DNA of 64,000 nucleotides. Origin: Burkholderiales bacterium RIFCSPLOWO2_12_FULL_61_40 (GTDB taxonomy: Bacteria; Pseudomonadota; Gammaproteobacteria; Burkholderiales; Burkholderiaceae_C). Positions 21,009-30,304 of the stretch are shown here, one piece after another; the first letter of the stretch is position 1; each line of letters begins with the position of its first letter. The position numbers and the translations under genes were made by a program. Under the pieces are notes generated by a model, which saw nothing but the letters and a program-made list of their open reading frames with translations, had not been told where the DNA came from and did no database searches. The stretch is from assembly GCA_001770935.1 (NCBI GenBank), contig MESI01000009.1, forward strand, positions 1 to 64,000. Reading direction: 5' to 3'.

Positions 21009-22529
21009 ATGACATACGCAGCTCCCGGCTCCGCCGCCGCCAAAGCCAATATCAAATCCCAATACGACAACTTCATCGGAGGCAAGTGGATGGCCCCCGT
21101 GGAAGGACGCTATTTCGACAACGTCAGCCCGGTTTCCGGCCAGACTTTGTGCAAGGTGGCGCGCTCTTCGGCGCCGGATATCGAAGCCGCCCTCGACGCG
21201 GCCCATGCAGCCCGCGACAGCTGGGGCCGGACATCGGCCGCAGAGCGGGCCAGAATTCTCAACAAGATTGCCGATCGCGTTGAGCAAAACCTGGACGCCC
21301 TGGCGCTGATCGAAACCCTGGACAACGGCAAACCCATCCGCGAAACCACGCATGCCGATTTGCCCCTGGTGGTGGACCACTACCGCTATTTCGCAGGCGC
21401 CATCCGCGCGCAGGAAGGGCGCCTGTCGGAGATTGAGCACAACCTGATTGCCTACCATTTCCATGAACCCATCGGCGTTGTTGGGCAGATCATCCCCTGG
21501 AACTTTCCTTTGCTGATGTCGGCCTGGAAGCTGGCACCCGCGCTGGCCGCCGGTTGCTGCGTGGTGCTCAAGCCCGCGGAACAAACGCCTCTGAGCATCC
21601 TCGCGTTCATGGAGTTGATCGCCGATCTGCTGCCACCCGGGGTCATCAATGTGGTCAACGGCTTTGGCCGTGAAGCGGGCATGCCGCTGGCGCAGAGCAA
21701 ACGCATCGCCAAACTGGGCTTTACCGGTTCCACCGCCACCGGCCGCCTGATCGCGCAGGCCGCCGCAGGCAACCTGATCCCCGCCACGCTGGAGCTGGGT
21801 GGCAAGTCACCCAACATCTTCTTTGCCGATGTGATGGACGCCGATGACGCATTCTTTGACAAGGCGCTCGAAGGTTTCACCATGTTCGCGCTCAACCAGG
21901 GCGAGGTCTGCACCTGCCCCAGCCGTGCGCTGGTCGATGCCAAGATCTACGACAAATTCATGGAGCGCGCCATTGCACGCACCCAGAAGGTCAAACAGGG
22001 CAGCCCTCTGGAGGCTTCGACCATGATCGGTGCGCAGGTCTCCAGCGCGCAGATGGACAAAATTCTGTCGTACATCGACATTGGCAAACAAGAAGGCGCC
22101 AAGGTGCTGTCCGGCGGAACGCGCGCGCGCCTCGGTGAAGGCCTCAACGACGGCTACTACGTCACCCCCACGATTCTGGAGGGCAACAACTCCATGCGGG
22201 TGTTCCAGGAAGAGATTTTTGGCCCGGTGGTGTCGGTCACGCCATTCAAAACGGCAGAAGAAGCCCTCAAGATCGCCAACGACACCTCCTATGGGCTGGG
22301 CGCCGGTGTGTGGACACGCAACATCAACCACGCCTACCAACTGGGGCGCGGCCTGCAGGCGGGCCGGGTCTGGACCAATTGCTACAACCTCTATCCGGCA
22401 CACGCCGCATTTGGAGGCTTCAAACAGTCCGGTGTCGGCCGCGAGAACCATCTGATGATGCTGAACCACTACCAGCAAACCAAGAACCTGCTGGTGAGCT
22501 ACTCCGAGGACGCCCTGGGCTTCTTCTAA
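21009..22529 (+). CDS. acoD: AcoD/ExaC-type NAD-dependent aldehyde dehydrogenase
   Basis: Oxidises acetaldehyde or a similar small aldehyde to the acid with NAD in the cytoplasm. 506 residues, the normal length. Visible: the oxyanion Asn in IPWNFP, the NAD loop GFTGST, general base Glu in LELGGKSPN and the nucleophilic Cys in the family-specific segment [12 protein letters not shown], which is typical of the AcoD/ExaC clade. The C terminus ends YSEDALGFF as in that clade. It is the first gene behind the sigma-54 promoter at 20934. A 12-bp perfect hairpin follows 31 bp after the stop. Confidence 0.93.
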   Translation: MTYAAPGSAAAKANIKSQYDNFIGGKWMAPVEGRYFDNVSPVSGQTLCKVARSSAPDIEAALDAAHAARDSWGRTSAAERARILNKIADRVEQNLDALALIETLDNGKPIRETTHADLPLVVDHYRYFAGAIRAQEGRLSEIEHNLIAYHFHEPIGVVGQIIPWNFPLLMSAWKLAPALAAGCCVVLKPAEQTPLSILAFMELIADLLPPGVINVVNGFGREAGMPLAQSKRIAKLGFTGSTATGRLIAQAAAGNLIPATLELGGKSPNIFFADVMDADDAFFDKALEGFTMFALNQGEVCTCPSRALVDAKIYDKFMERAIARTQKVKQGSPLEASTMIGAQVSSAQMDKILSYIDIGKQEGAKVLSGGTRARLGEGLNDGYYVTPTILEGNNSMRVFQEEIFGPVVSVTPFKTAEEALKIANDTSYGLGAGVWTRNINHAYQLGRGLQAGRVWTNCYNLYPAHAAFGGFKQSGVGRENHLMMLNHYQQTKNLLVSYSEDALGFF

Positions 22530-22560
22530 GCATGGCTGGGGTCCCTGCCATCTAGCGCGA

Positions 22561-22596
22561 CACCTGGCCGCCATCGATACCCGTGGCGGCCAGGTG
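22561..22596 (+). terminator. Perfect 12-bp hairpin between aldehyde dehydrogenase and PPOX gene
   Basis: CACCTGGCCGCC and GGCGGCCAGGTG flank a 12-base loop. There is no T-run, so it may act as a processing or partial termination site that lowers expression of the downstream genes. Confidence 0.6.
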
Positions 22597-22629
22597 CCCT
22601 TGGAACAACGTGACACTGCAAAACTCAGA

Positions 22630-23265
22630 ATGAACAATGTGCCCGGCTCTCCCTCCAGCGATATTGCATTCACCGCGTCGGTCAAAGCGACGCAGGAGCG
22701 CCGAGGCTCCCGGTCCGAGTTTGCCGACCAAGAGGCACAGGGCGGCTGGGCGACGAGCATCACGCCCAGTCTCGCGGGGTTCATTGCGCACACCAGAACC
22801 TGCTACCTGGCAACGGCCACGGCGAGCGGCCAGCCTTATGTGCAGCACCGGGGGGGACCACCGGGTTTCTTGCGCGTGCTGGACGCACACACGCTGGGTT
22901 TTGCCGACTTCACGGGCAACCGGCAATACCTCACCACCGGCAACCTGGCAGAAAACCCGCGCGCCTTTTTATTCCTGATCGACTACGCCCGCCGCCGCCG
23001 CGTGAAGCTGTGGGGCAGCGCCCGGGTCGTGGAGGACGACCCGGATCTCCAACGGCGGCTGCTGGTGGACAGCTACCCGGCCGAAGCCGAACAGGCCATC
23101 GTGTTCACGCTCGAAGCCTGGGACATGAACTGCCCCCGGCACATCCCCATCATGGCCACCCAGGAGGAGGTGTCGGCCATGCGCCACCCCCTGGAGCTGC
23201 GCATCAACGAACTGGAGCACGAAAACGCCGTGCTCAAGGCCCAACTCAGCGGACTGCACCGGTAA
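22630..23265 (+). CDS. Pyridoxamine 5'-phosphate oxidase-fold (PPOX) flavin-binding family protein
   Basis: Split-barrel flavin-binding protein, 211 residues. The PPOX pattern is visible as CYLATATASGQPYVQHRGGP, then NPRAFLFLIDY and a strand containing LWGSARVV. The last 40 residues form a likely coiled coil (ELRINELEHENAVLKAQL). Real function is unknown; relatives bind FMN or F420 and reduce small molecules. The ATG at 22630 has no strong ribosome site, and a GTG at 22594 inside the hairpin is a less likely start. It lies between the aldehyde dehydrogenase and a flavoprotein gene, probably in the same operon. Confidence 0.75.
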   Translation: MNNVPGSPSSDIAFTASVKATQERRGSRSEFADQEAQGGWATSITPSLAGFIAHTRTCYLATATASGQPYVQHRGGPPGFLRVLDAHTLGFADFTGNRQYLTTGNLAENPRAFLFLIDYARRRRVKLWGSARVVEDDPDLQRRLLVDSYPAEAEQAIVFTLEAWDMNCPRHIPIMATQEEVSAMRHPLELRINELEHENAVLKAQLSGLHR

Positions 23266-23360
23266 AGCCCGGAACTGCACCCGGCACTGATTTTTCACGC
23301 TCACCCCACTGCCGTACACCGCGCAGTGCCAACAACTATAGAAATAAGAGGAGACATCTC

Positions 23361-24899
23361 ATGCACGCCATCGCGCGAAAACCTGTCGTCATCGGCATTT
23401 CCGGAAGCACCCGCAGCATTTCCGGCAAGCCGCGACAGGGCACCATCATTGACATCGTCAAACGCTCGCACAGCGAGGCCGAGTTGCGCCAGGCCTTCTC
23501 CGAAGACGACACGCCTGACGCGGAAAAACATGTCAAACAGCTCGGCATCCGGCATGGCGATGGCTTCAATCTCTACAAGAACGAACGCAAAAAAACCAAA
23601 CGCGACACGACCTTCAGCAACACCGAAGTGGCCTTGGCCGCAGCACTGTACGGGGCCAAGGAAGCGGGTGCGGAGGTGTTGCATGTGCAACTCAACCGCT
23701 ACTTCCTGCCCACGCCCCGCCCGGCTAAGCTCAAGGAATTGAAGGATTTGCTGTTGCGCGCGGACGGCCTGGTGCTGGCGACACCGGTCTATTTCGGAGA
23801 CCGCAGCCTGCTCATTGGCAATCTCATCGACCTGATCCGCGGCGATGCCGAGCTGAAAGCGGCCCTGGCGGGCAAGATCATGGGCGGCATTGCCGTGGCC
23901 GCCAAGCGCAACGGCGGCCAAGAGACCTCGCTGATTTACCAGCTCATGGACATGCTCGACATTGGATTTCTGGGCGTCGGCAATGACTGGCGCACCACCG
24001 CCCAATACGGTGGCACCTGCCACGCCGGCGATGTGGGCATGATGGCCAGCGACAGCGTAGGCATTGATACCGCCGCAGGCGTGGGGCGCAGGGTCGGAAC
24101 CGTCGCGCTGATGAACCGCATGGGGGAGGACCACCAGCTGCAGGGCAAGCATCGCCTGGTTTTCCTGGTGGCCCAGGACAAGGACGAAGTGGCGCTGCGG
24201 TATGCACAGGCCTTGTCGCAACAGGCGTCGCACGCCGAAGTCACCCTCATTGATGTGACCAAGCTGAAAATCCATTCCTGCCAGGCTTGCGACATCTGCC
24301 CCGCGACCGTGGGCGTGGACAAGGATTCACGCTGCATCATCACCAAGCGCGATGACGACATGCAAAGCGTCTACGACACGCTCCGGGATGCCGACGTGAT
24401 CGTTCCGGTGACCTTCAACCCGGTGGACCGCGAGGGACTGGAGAGCCCCTACCAGTCCTTGATGGAGCGCCTGCGTTTCATGCGGCGCTCGAACTACATG
24501 CTGAGTGACCGCCTGATTGCGCCGCTGGTGCTGGAAGAGATCGGCGCAGGCCAGAACCTGCACATCCGCATGATCACCTCGCTGATTCGCCAGCATTCCA
24601 TCGTGACCAAGCCGATACTGGCCTACTTCCGCCATGGCGTGGCGCTGAACGACACCGAGGTGGTGCAGCAATTTGCCGCGCTCAACCAGACGGCACGCAA
24701 CATCACCCGCGGACGTTTGCTGCTGTACGCAAACACCGCCGAGTCCATTGAGTACAAGACTGTGGGCTACTTTTCAGACCAGTTCGAGGACGCACAGGAG
24801 AAAGCCAGGATCAGTGCGCAGATCCACCAGGACCGCGTGCACCGCTACCGCACGGAAGTCCATGCCCGGCTGGCCCCGGCAAAAGCGCCAGCGCTGTGA
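23361..24899 (+). CDS. Two-headed NADPH-dependent FMN reductase-like flavoprotein
   Basis: 512 residues made of two flavodoxin-like FMN-reductase domains in tandem. The first (about 8-250) has GISGSTRS for the FMN phosphate and ATPVYFGD further on. The second (about 265-490) begins RLVFLVAQDKDE and carries a Cys cluster (SCQACDIC, then DSRC) matching the position of the Cys motif in iron-sulfur flavoprotein relatives. Ordinary members have a single domain of about 200 residues. The strong ribosome site AGAGGAG precedes the ATG at 23361. The location between the PPOX and acyl-CoA ligase genes suggests an electron-transfer or reductive step in one pathway. Substrate unknown. Confidence 0.78.
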   Translation: MHAIARKPVVIGISGSTRSISGKPRQGTIIDIVKRSHSEAELRQAFSEDDTPDAEKHVKQLGIRHGDGFNLYKNERKKTKRDTTFSNTEVALAAALYGAKEAGAEVLHVQLNRYFLPTPRPAKLKELKDLLLRADGLVLATPVYFGDRSLLIGNLIDLIRGDAELKAALAGKIMGGIAVAAKRNGGQETSLIYQLMDMLDIGFLGVGNDWRTTAQYGGTCHAGDVGMMASDSVGIDTAAGVGRRVGTVALMNRMGEDHQLQGKHRLVFLVAQDKDEVALRYAQALSQQASHAEVTLIDVTKLKIHSCQACDICPATVGVDKDSRCIITKRDDDMQSVYDTLRDADVIVPVTFNPVDREGLESPYQSLMERLRFMRRSNYMLSDRLIAPLVLEEIGAGQNLHIRMITSLIRQHSIVTKPILAYFRHGVALNDTEVVQQFAALNQTARNITRGRLLLYANTAESIEYKTVGYFSDQFEDAQEKARISAQIHQDRVHRYRTEVHARLAPAKAPAL

Positions 24900-24942
24900 T
24901 GCCCGGTCTTTCTCCCCATCCAACCACCTGGACCCGAACCCC

Positions 24943-26460
24943 ATGAATGAAAACATTTACGCCATCCTGGCGCGCGGTTTTCCGCAAAATCCGGACGCCC
25001 CTTTCCTGATCCTGCCCGATGGCAAACGGTATTCCTACCAGGAGATGGAACAGGAAACCGCTCGCTACGCCCATGTGCTGATCACCAGCGGCCTGACGCA
25101 AGGCGACCGCGTGGCCGTGCAGGTGGACAAGTCCGCGGCGGCAATTTTTCTCTACCTGGGGTGTGTGCGCGCGGGCTTGGCCTACGTCCCCATCAACCCG
25201 GAATGCCAGAGCGAGGACGTGGACTACTTTCTCAACGACGCCGATGCCGCCGTGCTGGTCTGCCGGCCGGACTTCCTGGAGAAGGCCCGGCAACTCGCCT
25301 GGCATAGCGCTGCCAGCACCGTCTTCACCCTGGGGATGGACGGCGAGGGCTCACTGGCCGAGGCGGCACGCGCACAACCCACCACGTTCACCACGGCGCG
25401 CTGCGCGGCGGATGCGCTGGCGGCCATCATGTACACATCGGGCACCACCGGCCGCCCCAAGGGGGCCATGCTGACCCACCGCAACCTGTCGTCCAACGCC
25501 CTGGTCCTGCATGCCTACTGGGGCTTCGTTGTGGGCGATGTGATTCTGCACATGCTGCCGATTTACCACACCCATGGCCTGTTTGTGGCCACCCACTGCG
25601 CCATGCTCAATGGCAGCCCCTTGCTGTTGGAGCCCCGGTTCGACGCCCAACGGGCGCTGCAATTGCTGGCGCAGGCCACGGTTCTCATGGGTGTTCCGCC
25701 CCATTACGCCGCGCTGCTGAATGAACCGGGACTGAATCTGGAAGCCTGCGCGCACATGCGCCTGTTCATCTCGGGCTCGGCACCGCTGCTGGCAAGCACC
25801 TTCCAGGAATTCCGCCACCGCACCGGCCACGCCATTCTGGAGCGCTACGGCATGACCGAAGGCGGCATGCTGGTGTCCAACCCCTTGGAAGGAGAGCGCC
25901 GTTGCGGCACCGTCGGTTTCCCCCTGCCCGGCGTGCAGGCGCGGGTGATCGATAAGCAGGGCCGCACGCTCGCGCCCAACCAGATCGGCCACATCCAGAT
26001 CAAAGGGCCCAACCTCTTCAGTTGCTATTGGCGCATGCCACAGAAGACGCGCGACGAGTTCACCCCCGACGGTTTTTTCAAAACCGGGGACGTGGGGCGC
26101 ATGGACGCGCAGGGCTACCTGACCATCGTCGGCCGGTTCAAGGACGTCATCCAGGTAGGCGAGCAGGAGGTCTACCCCAAGGAGATCGAGACCGCCATCG
26201 ACCTCCTGCCGGGCGTCGTGGAGTCAGCGGTGATCGGCCTGCCGGATCGGATCACCGGCGCCAATGTGGCCGCCGTCGTGGCCCGCAAAGGGACGGGGCC
26301 GCACCCCACGGCGGGCGACATCACCTCGGCGCTGAAAACCGCCTTCGCCGATTTCAAAATCCCCAAGGCCGTGTACTTCGTGGACCAGTTGCCACGCAAC
26401 GGCATGGGCAAGGTGCAGAAAAACCTGCTGCGCGAACACTACCGGCTTGGCGGGCTTTGA
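24943..26460 (+). CDS. MatB-like malonyl-CoA synthetase / AMP-forming acyl-CoA ligase
   Basis: Activates a carboxylic acid to its CoA thioester using ATP. 505 residues, ANL superfamily: P-loop YTSGTTGRPKGAM, A5 YGMTEGGM, A7 region GDVGRMD and C-terminal catalytic Lys in RNGMGKVQKN. Long stretches match my memory of Rhizobium MatB (LPIYHTHGLFVAT, MRLFISGSAPLL, CYWRMPQKT), including the Arg before FISGSAP associated with malonate binding. Malonate or methylmalonate is therefore the best guess, but a decarboxylase partner is not in the window. It begins 43 bp after the flavoprotein gene. Confidence 0.8.
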   Translation: MNENIYAILARGFPQNPDAPFLILPDGKRYSYQEMEQETARYAHVLITSGLTQGDRVAVQVDKSAAAIFLYLGCVRAGLAYVPINPECQSEDVDYFLNDADAAVLVCRPDFLEKARQLAWHSAASTVFTLGMDGEGSLAEAARAQPTTFTTARCAADALAAIMYTSGTTGRPKGAMLTHRNLSSNALVLHAYWGFVVGDVILHMLPIYHTHGLFVATHCAMLNGSPLLLEPRFDAQRALQLLAQATVLMGVPPHYAALLNEPGLNLEACAHMRLFISGSAPLLASTFQEFRHRTGHAILERYGMTEGGMLVSNPLEGERRCGTVGFPLPGVQARVIDKQGRTLAPNQIGHIQIKGPNLFSCYWRMPQKTRDEFTPDGFFKTGDVGRMDAQGYLTIVGRFKDVIQVGEQEVYPKEIETAIDLLPGVVESAVIGLPDRITGANVAAVVARKGTGPHPTAGDITSALKTAFADFKIPKAVYFVDQLPRNGMGKVQKNLLREHYRLGGL

Positions 26461-26566
26461 TGGCCCGGTGATCCCGGGGCACCCCCCGCCCCGAAGGACT
26501 TTTCCCAACCCAACTGCCGGTGACGCCAGCGCCTGTTTTCGCAACAGTCTTTGGCGGCACTTCAGT

Positions 26567-26592
26567 ACCGCACTCCTGACCAGGAGGGCGGT
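26567..26592 (+). terminator. Hairpin after the acyl-CoA ligase gene
   Basis: ACCGC-A-CTCCTG pairs with CAGGAG-G-GCGGT, leaving one mismatch and a tight loop. A T-rich stretch (TTTCATGGTTATTTTT) follows. It probably ends the sigma-54 operon before the membrane-protein gene at 26631. Confidence 0.6.
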
Positions 26593-26630
26593 TTCATGGT
26601 TATTTTTCAAAAAACTACGAGGAGACAACT

Positions 26631-27116
26631 ATGTCCTTATTGATTGCGCTCAGTATTTCCATCGGCCTGCTGGCAGTCGCCGCCACCTGGCTCTTTCTGG
26701 GTCCGCTGGCGGCATTCAACATGCAAATCTGGCAGGCCTTTATCGCCTGGGCCAGCCACTTTCACAACGGAGGAAAGTCTGACGGTCTGCAAAAGACCGC
26801 GATCTGCATGACGTTTGGCGCGCTGGTGGGCATGGCTTCGGTCATGCTCGTCGGCCCGCTGGGCGCACTGGGGGGAATGGCGGCTCCGGTGGCAGTCGGC
26901 ATCGGCGCCGCAGTGATTGTCCTGGCGGCCCACCTGCCGATCCTCTCGACCATTCCGTCCAGCGTCTATGGCTTCGCCAGCGTGGCGGGGCTGATTCTGC
27001 TCGGAAAGGACATGTCCCCCGAGAAAGCGATTCTGCCGACGATTCTTTCGATCATGCTCGGTGCCGGATTCGGCTGGTTGTCCGAATTCATCGCCGGAAA
27101 AATGGCGAAAAAGTAA
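26631..27116 (+). CDS. DUF1097-like small inner-membrane protein
   Basis: 161 residues with about five hydrophobic helices and short loops, and a basic C terminus ending KMAKK. The pattern (N-terminal helix, Gly/Ala-rich middle helices, TIPSSVYGFAS segment) recalls the YcdZ/DUF1097 family of unknown function; the match is from memory only. The ribosome site ACGAGGAG lies in front of the ATG. It stands alone between a terminator-like hairpin and the gene pair at 27284-29076. Confidence 0.6.
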   Translation: MSLLIALSISIGLLAVAATWLFLGPLAAFNMQIWQAFIAWASHFHNGGKSDGLQKTAICMTFGALVGMASVMLVGPLGALGGMAAPVAVGIGAAVIVLAAHLPILSTIPSSVYGFASVAGLILLGKDMSPEKAILPTILSIMLGAGFGWLSEFIAGKMAKK

Positions 27117-27283
27117 GCCCGTGGGCAAGCGCACCACGGTAATCGCCAAATCTTCCCCGATGCGGCTTCCCTGGTGCGCCTGCTTTTGAATCCGCACCGG
27201 GCGGACGGCTCCACCATGGCAGCCCCCATCCGCCCTGCATGTCAACGGGTTCGGCATTTGTCCTATTTTTGGAGATTGGCAAT

Positions 27284-28078
27284 ATGGAAACACCTTTTTC
27301 ATCCGCCATCGCGGACTATCTGGCGCAGGCCGCAGGCATCCCGCATCCGTGGCGGGCGAGCCAATACCGCATGGACAAAGTGACAAAAATGGTTCATCTC
27401 TGGATCACCATGCACCCCTTACCCACGGTAGAAAAGAAACGCAACTGGTTCAGTATGAATGCAGCCCCGTCCCGCACCCAGGCGCCCGCCAGCGGCCCGG
27501 AAATGCAGTGGCGTCATCTCAACTTCATGAATTTCACTTGCCACATCCATACCGCGGATCTACTCGACCAGCGTCACCATGAACTACCCTGGTTGGGTCA
27601 GCCCGGCTTGCCATTTTCCAACCTGCTGTCGCGCCAGGTCTTTGCCTGTCTGGCGGAAGGCGTTGAAATGAGCGCCATCTGTGACATGCTGAGTATTCCC
27701 TTTGCCGATTTGTGGAAGTTCAAATATGCACTCGACCAAGGCTTGGTGCAGTTTGACTACACGCCGGCGAAAAAAACCGGCCCGGCGGCGGCCATTGCCC
27801 CCGCGCAGTTCATGCGATCAGCGAATTCCAGCACCGTGCCGGATGTGACCGATCCGATCTGGGAACGCCTGATCACCGGTGAACTCAACGTTCAGATCAA
27901 GACACTGAGCCTGCAACTCATGTTCACCAAGCTGCGCCAGCAGTTCAGCCTGCAGCAAAACGACGAAGTCAAACTGATGAAAATGCGCGAGTTGCACCGC
28001 TACGTCGAGCGCAACAAACGCAGTTTGACGCATGAGTTGCGCCAGTTCAGGGAACTGTCCCAAGCGGAGTCGGCATGA
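27284..28078 (+). CDS. Putative domesticated ISL3-type transposase N-terminal domain protein
   Basis: 264 residues. Residues about 15-150 follow the order of ISL3-family transposase N termini: WITMHPLPTVEKKRNWF, MQWRHLNFMNFTCHIHT, then LPWLG and a helix-turn-helix-like stretch (FACLAEGVEMSAICDML). The second zinc-ribbon Cys pair appears lost (DQRHHE where CPEHG is usual), and no DDE transposase core follows. The last 110 residues are helical and charged and are not recognised. I infer a DNA-binding or regulatory protein derived from a transposase. The start at 27284 has GGAG upstream. Its stop overlaps the next start by ATGA, so the two genes are translationally coupled. Confidence 0.5.
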   Translation: METPFSSAIADYLAQAAGIPHPWRASQYRMDKVTKMVHLWITMHPLPTVEKKRNWFSMNAAPSRTQAPASGPEMQWRHLNFMNFTCHIHTADLLDQRHHELPWLGQPGLPFSNLLSRQVFACLAEGVEMSAICDMLSIPFADLWKFKYALDQGLVQFDYTPAKKTGPAAAIAPAQFMRSANSSTVPDVTDPIWERLITGELNVQIKTLSLQLMFTKLRQQFSLQQNDEVKLMKMRELHRYVERNKRSLTHELRQFRELSQAESA

Positions 28079-29076
28079 ACACCCTGCAGCAATTGTTGGT
28101 ATCCCCCGAAATCGCAGCCGACCTGATCCTCAGCGGCGCCACGCTGGCCATCGCGGGTGATGAAAGCGTGCTGGCGGCGCTGCCCCAAGGCAACTGGATC
28201 GGCGGAACGATTCCCTATTTCATGGGACCGGAGGGCGGCGTCACCACGCGCGACCAGTTGTTTGCCACCCCACTGTCGCTGTATCCGGGTTTGAAGCCGT
28301 TCATCAAACGCTACGACACCGCCTCCCTGTCGCAAGTGTGCGTGGAAGCCCCCGCCAACGGGTTCAGTGTGATCATCCTGCCCGCGTTTTCCGAAGTGCA
28401 TTTTGAATATGCGCAGCATGCCCCGATGTACGAAGACATGTTCATGAAGCCGCTGGTGGGGTGGGTCGCCGGTATTCACCTCGATGACATGGGCCATAGC
28501 ACCCCCAAGGTATGTGACGGACGCACCAAGGCCATGATGGAGAACCAGGCAGTGGTGATGCATGTGCCCTTGCCGGAAAACATCAGCGCCAATGTGAACA
28601 TCGTGAATCTGTTCACCCAGGGCCATGGTGACGTGATCGAGTTCCTGGAAAGCGGCTTTGAAGCCACGACCTGCCTGGTGAACGGCAAAACCGCCTCGCT
28701 GGCCAAGTACCTCCAAAAAATCGGCCACGACACCCGCCTGCCGCTGGTGGCCGACTACAGCGGCGCCAACATCAATGTCAGCCTGAAAACCGTGGACGCG
28801 GTGCAGGACAAGGTGGCGTTTTATGGACCGGTGTTTCCGCACGTCGCCTACCGGCTGGCGCAGCCTTTTTCTGGCAGCTATGAAACCTCGTTCGGCCAAG
28901 CCATTGCCAACCTGCCGCAGCAGGCCGGGTTCTCCTGCAACTGCGTGCTCAACTACCTGTACTCGGGGCTGGAGGGCAAGCGCACCGGCCATGTGACAGG
29001 GCCCATGACCTTTGGTGAAATCGCCTATGTCCTGATGAACCAGACCATGGTTCACCTGGCCCTGGAGGCCCACTGA
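28075..29076 (+). CDS. FIST-like sensory domain protein
   Basis: 333 soluble residues. The N-terminal segment (SGATLAIAGDE, LPQGNWIGGTIPYFMGPEGG) and the C-terminal end (MTFGEIAYVLMNQTMVHLAL) resemble FIST domains, whose C-terminal half typically ends with a GEI motif and an NQT motif. FIST proteins are thought to bind small ligands in signalling, but no function is established for this one. It is coupled by a 4-bp overlap to the ISL3-like gene, which suggests that the two products work together. It converges on the HicA-like gene. Confidence 0.5.
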   Translation: MNTLQQLLVSPEIAADLILSGATLAIAGDESVLAALPQGNWIGGTIPYFMGPEGGVTTRDQLFATPLSLYPGLKPFIKRYDTASLSQVCVEAPANGFSVIILPAFSEVHFEYAQHAPMYEDMFMKPLVGWVAGIHLDDMGHSTPKVCDGRTKAMMENQAVVMHVPLPENISANVNIVNLFTQGHGDVIEFLESGFEATTCLVNGKTASLAKYLQKIGHDTRLPLVADYSGANINVSLKTVDAVQDKVAFYGPVFPHVAYRLAQPFSGSYETSFGQAIANLPQQAGFSCNCVLNYLYSGLEGKRTGHVTGPMTFGEIAYVLMNQTMVHLALEAH

Positions 29077-29093
29077 AGCGGTGTTCGGGCCAG

Positions 29094-29372
29094 TCAGTCC
29101 TTTGCAGCGTCGTCACTGGACAGGCTGACCCCCGCCTGCGTCAGAAACTCGCGGACCTGCTTGACCAGGTCACGGGAGCACTCGCTGTTGTGGTGCGGAT
29201 GGTGCAGAAAATCGCTGGCCTGGTTGAGCGTCACTTTGAAGCGTGCGCCATGGGACGGTTCAAAGGTCGCGCCCAGATGGCTCAGCAGCGATTCCAGCTC
29301 TCGCCAGTGGACGTTGGCGGGCAGCGGATCATGAAAAATCGCGCGCAACAGGGTCTGGTGCTTGTGGCTCAT
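29094..29372 (-). CDS. Orphan HicA-like toxin
   Basis: 92 residues. The pattern LRAIFHDPLPANVHWRELES, then GARFKV and a later HHPHHN is that of HicA-type double-stranded-RNA-binding mRNA interferases. The usual glycine before the strand and the catalytic His region look partly changed. No HicB antitoxin is next to it on either side. The start at 29372 has GGAGAATGTT in front. It may be a solitary, chromosomally tamed member. Confidence 0.65.
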   Translation of the reverse strand: MSHKHQTLLRAIFHDPLPANVHWRELESLLSHLGATFEPSHGARFKVTLNQASDFLHHPHHNSECSRDLVKQVREFLTQAGVSLSSDDAAKD

Positions 29373-29487
29373 AACATTCTCCCAAGTGGATTGGCGGGTC
29401 GTTAGGAAGAGCTTACCAAGATCACAAAGGATGCACATCGTTTGCTTCTGCCATCGTGCCCTGTCCTGAGCGCTTGGCTTCAGGGCA

Positions 29488-30162
29488 TCAGCGTTCGTAC
29501 ACCTTGCGCAGGATGCGGCCCAATCGTTCGCGCAAAGACTGCTGCACTTCGCCGCAGTCCGGCTGCGGCACCTCCTGGCCCTGCACCACCACGCGGTCCT
29601 TCAATGGGGCGCCCGGACCGGTGCGCACTGCACATTGCGCAGAGCGCAGGGTGTCGGCGGGTCCCTCGGCAGCAAGGTCGCGAAGTTCGTCCAGCAGGCG
29701 TTGTGCTTTGAGCGACTCGCTGGGGTAGTTTCTTTCAATATGCACCACTTCCAGCTGCTCTGTCCCCGTGCTCGCGCGCACGATGCGACAGCGCGCGTAG
29801 TCACGCGGCAAGGCCAGCTTGAGCAGCAGTCGATGGTTTCGCCCCAGGCTCTGCCCGTCAATGAGGTAGAACGTGCGCTTGTCCCGGTCGAACGCAAAAA
29901 CTTCGTACCGCCCCGGTTGCGCCATGGTTTCATTCACCAGCACATAGCCGTTGCGCAGGGCTTGCAACTCCTCGCGCGCCCACAGGTCGGCCGATTTTTT
30001 GGCGGCGCAGCGCTCACGCAAGCTGTCCAGGGTGCTGTTCTCGTAGAGCCTGAGCGCCTCCTGGGTATTGTTGAACTGGATGGGGGGTTGGGCCCATGCC
30101 ACTGCGCCCAACAGCCAGGCAGGTATCCCTACGGCGCAAACACGCCAAAGACCAAGACGCAT
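29488..30162 (-). CDS. Secreted or periplasmic hypothetical protein
   Basis: 224 residues, not recognised. It has a signal peptide (about 1-25, ending AVAWAQ) and a mixed alpha/beta body with four cysteines placed to form disulfides, no membrane helices, and a basic Arg-rich C terminus. The ATG at 30162 has AAGGAC in front; a TTG directly upstream is an alternative start. No obvious operon partner. Confidence 0.7.
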   Translation of the reverse strand: MRLGLWRVCAVGIPAWLLGAVAWAQPPIQFNNTQEALRLYENSTLDSLRERCAAKKSADLWAREELQALRNGYVLVNETMAQPGRYEVFAFDRDKRTFYLIDGQSLGRNHRLLLKLALPRDYARCRIVRASTGTEQLEVVHIERNYPSESLKAQRLLDELRDLAAEGPADTLRSAQCAVRTGPGAPLKDRVVVQGQEVPQPDCGEVQQSLRERLGRILRKVYER

Positions 30163-30304
30163 CAAATGTCCTTAAAGCGTTGGATTGGAGGCACAGCAGT
30201 CGCTCCCGTGTGAAAGTGGTTAATAATGCCCAAAAATTGTGGCGCTAGACCGCAATCCCATTGTCAATTGCGTTGGCAACCTAACCACCCGAGGATACCC
30301 CTGA

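Noticed and set aside
20697..21584. A 296-codon N-terminal extension of the activator in the same open frame
   Set aside because: This stretch is antisense to the aldehyde dehydrogenase gene and crosses the sigma-54 promoter. A TTG with a strong ribosome site at 20696 gives the expected protein length.
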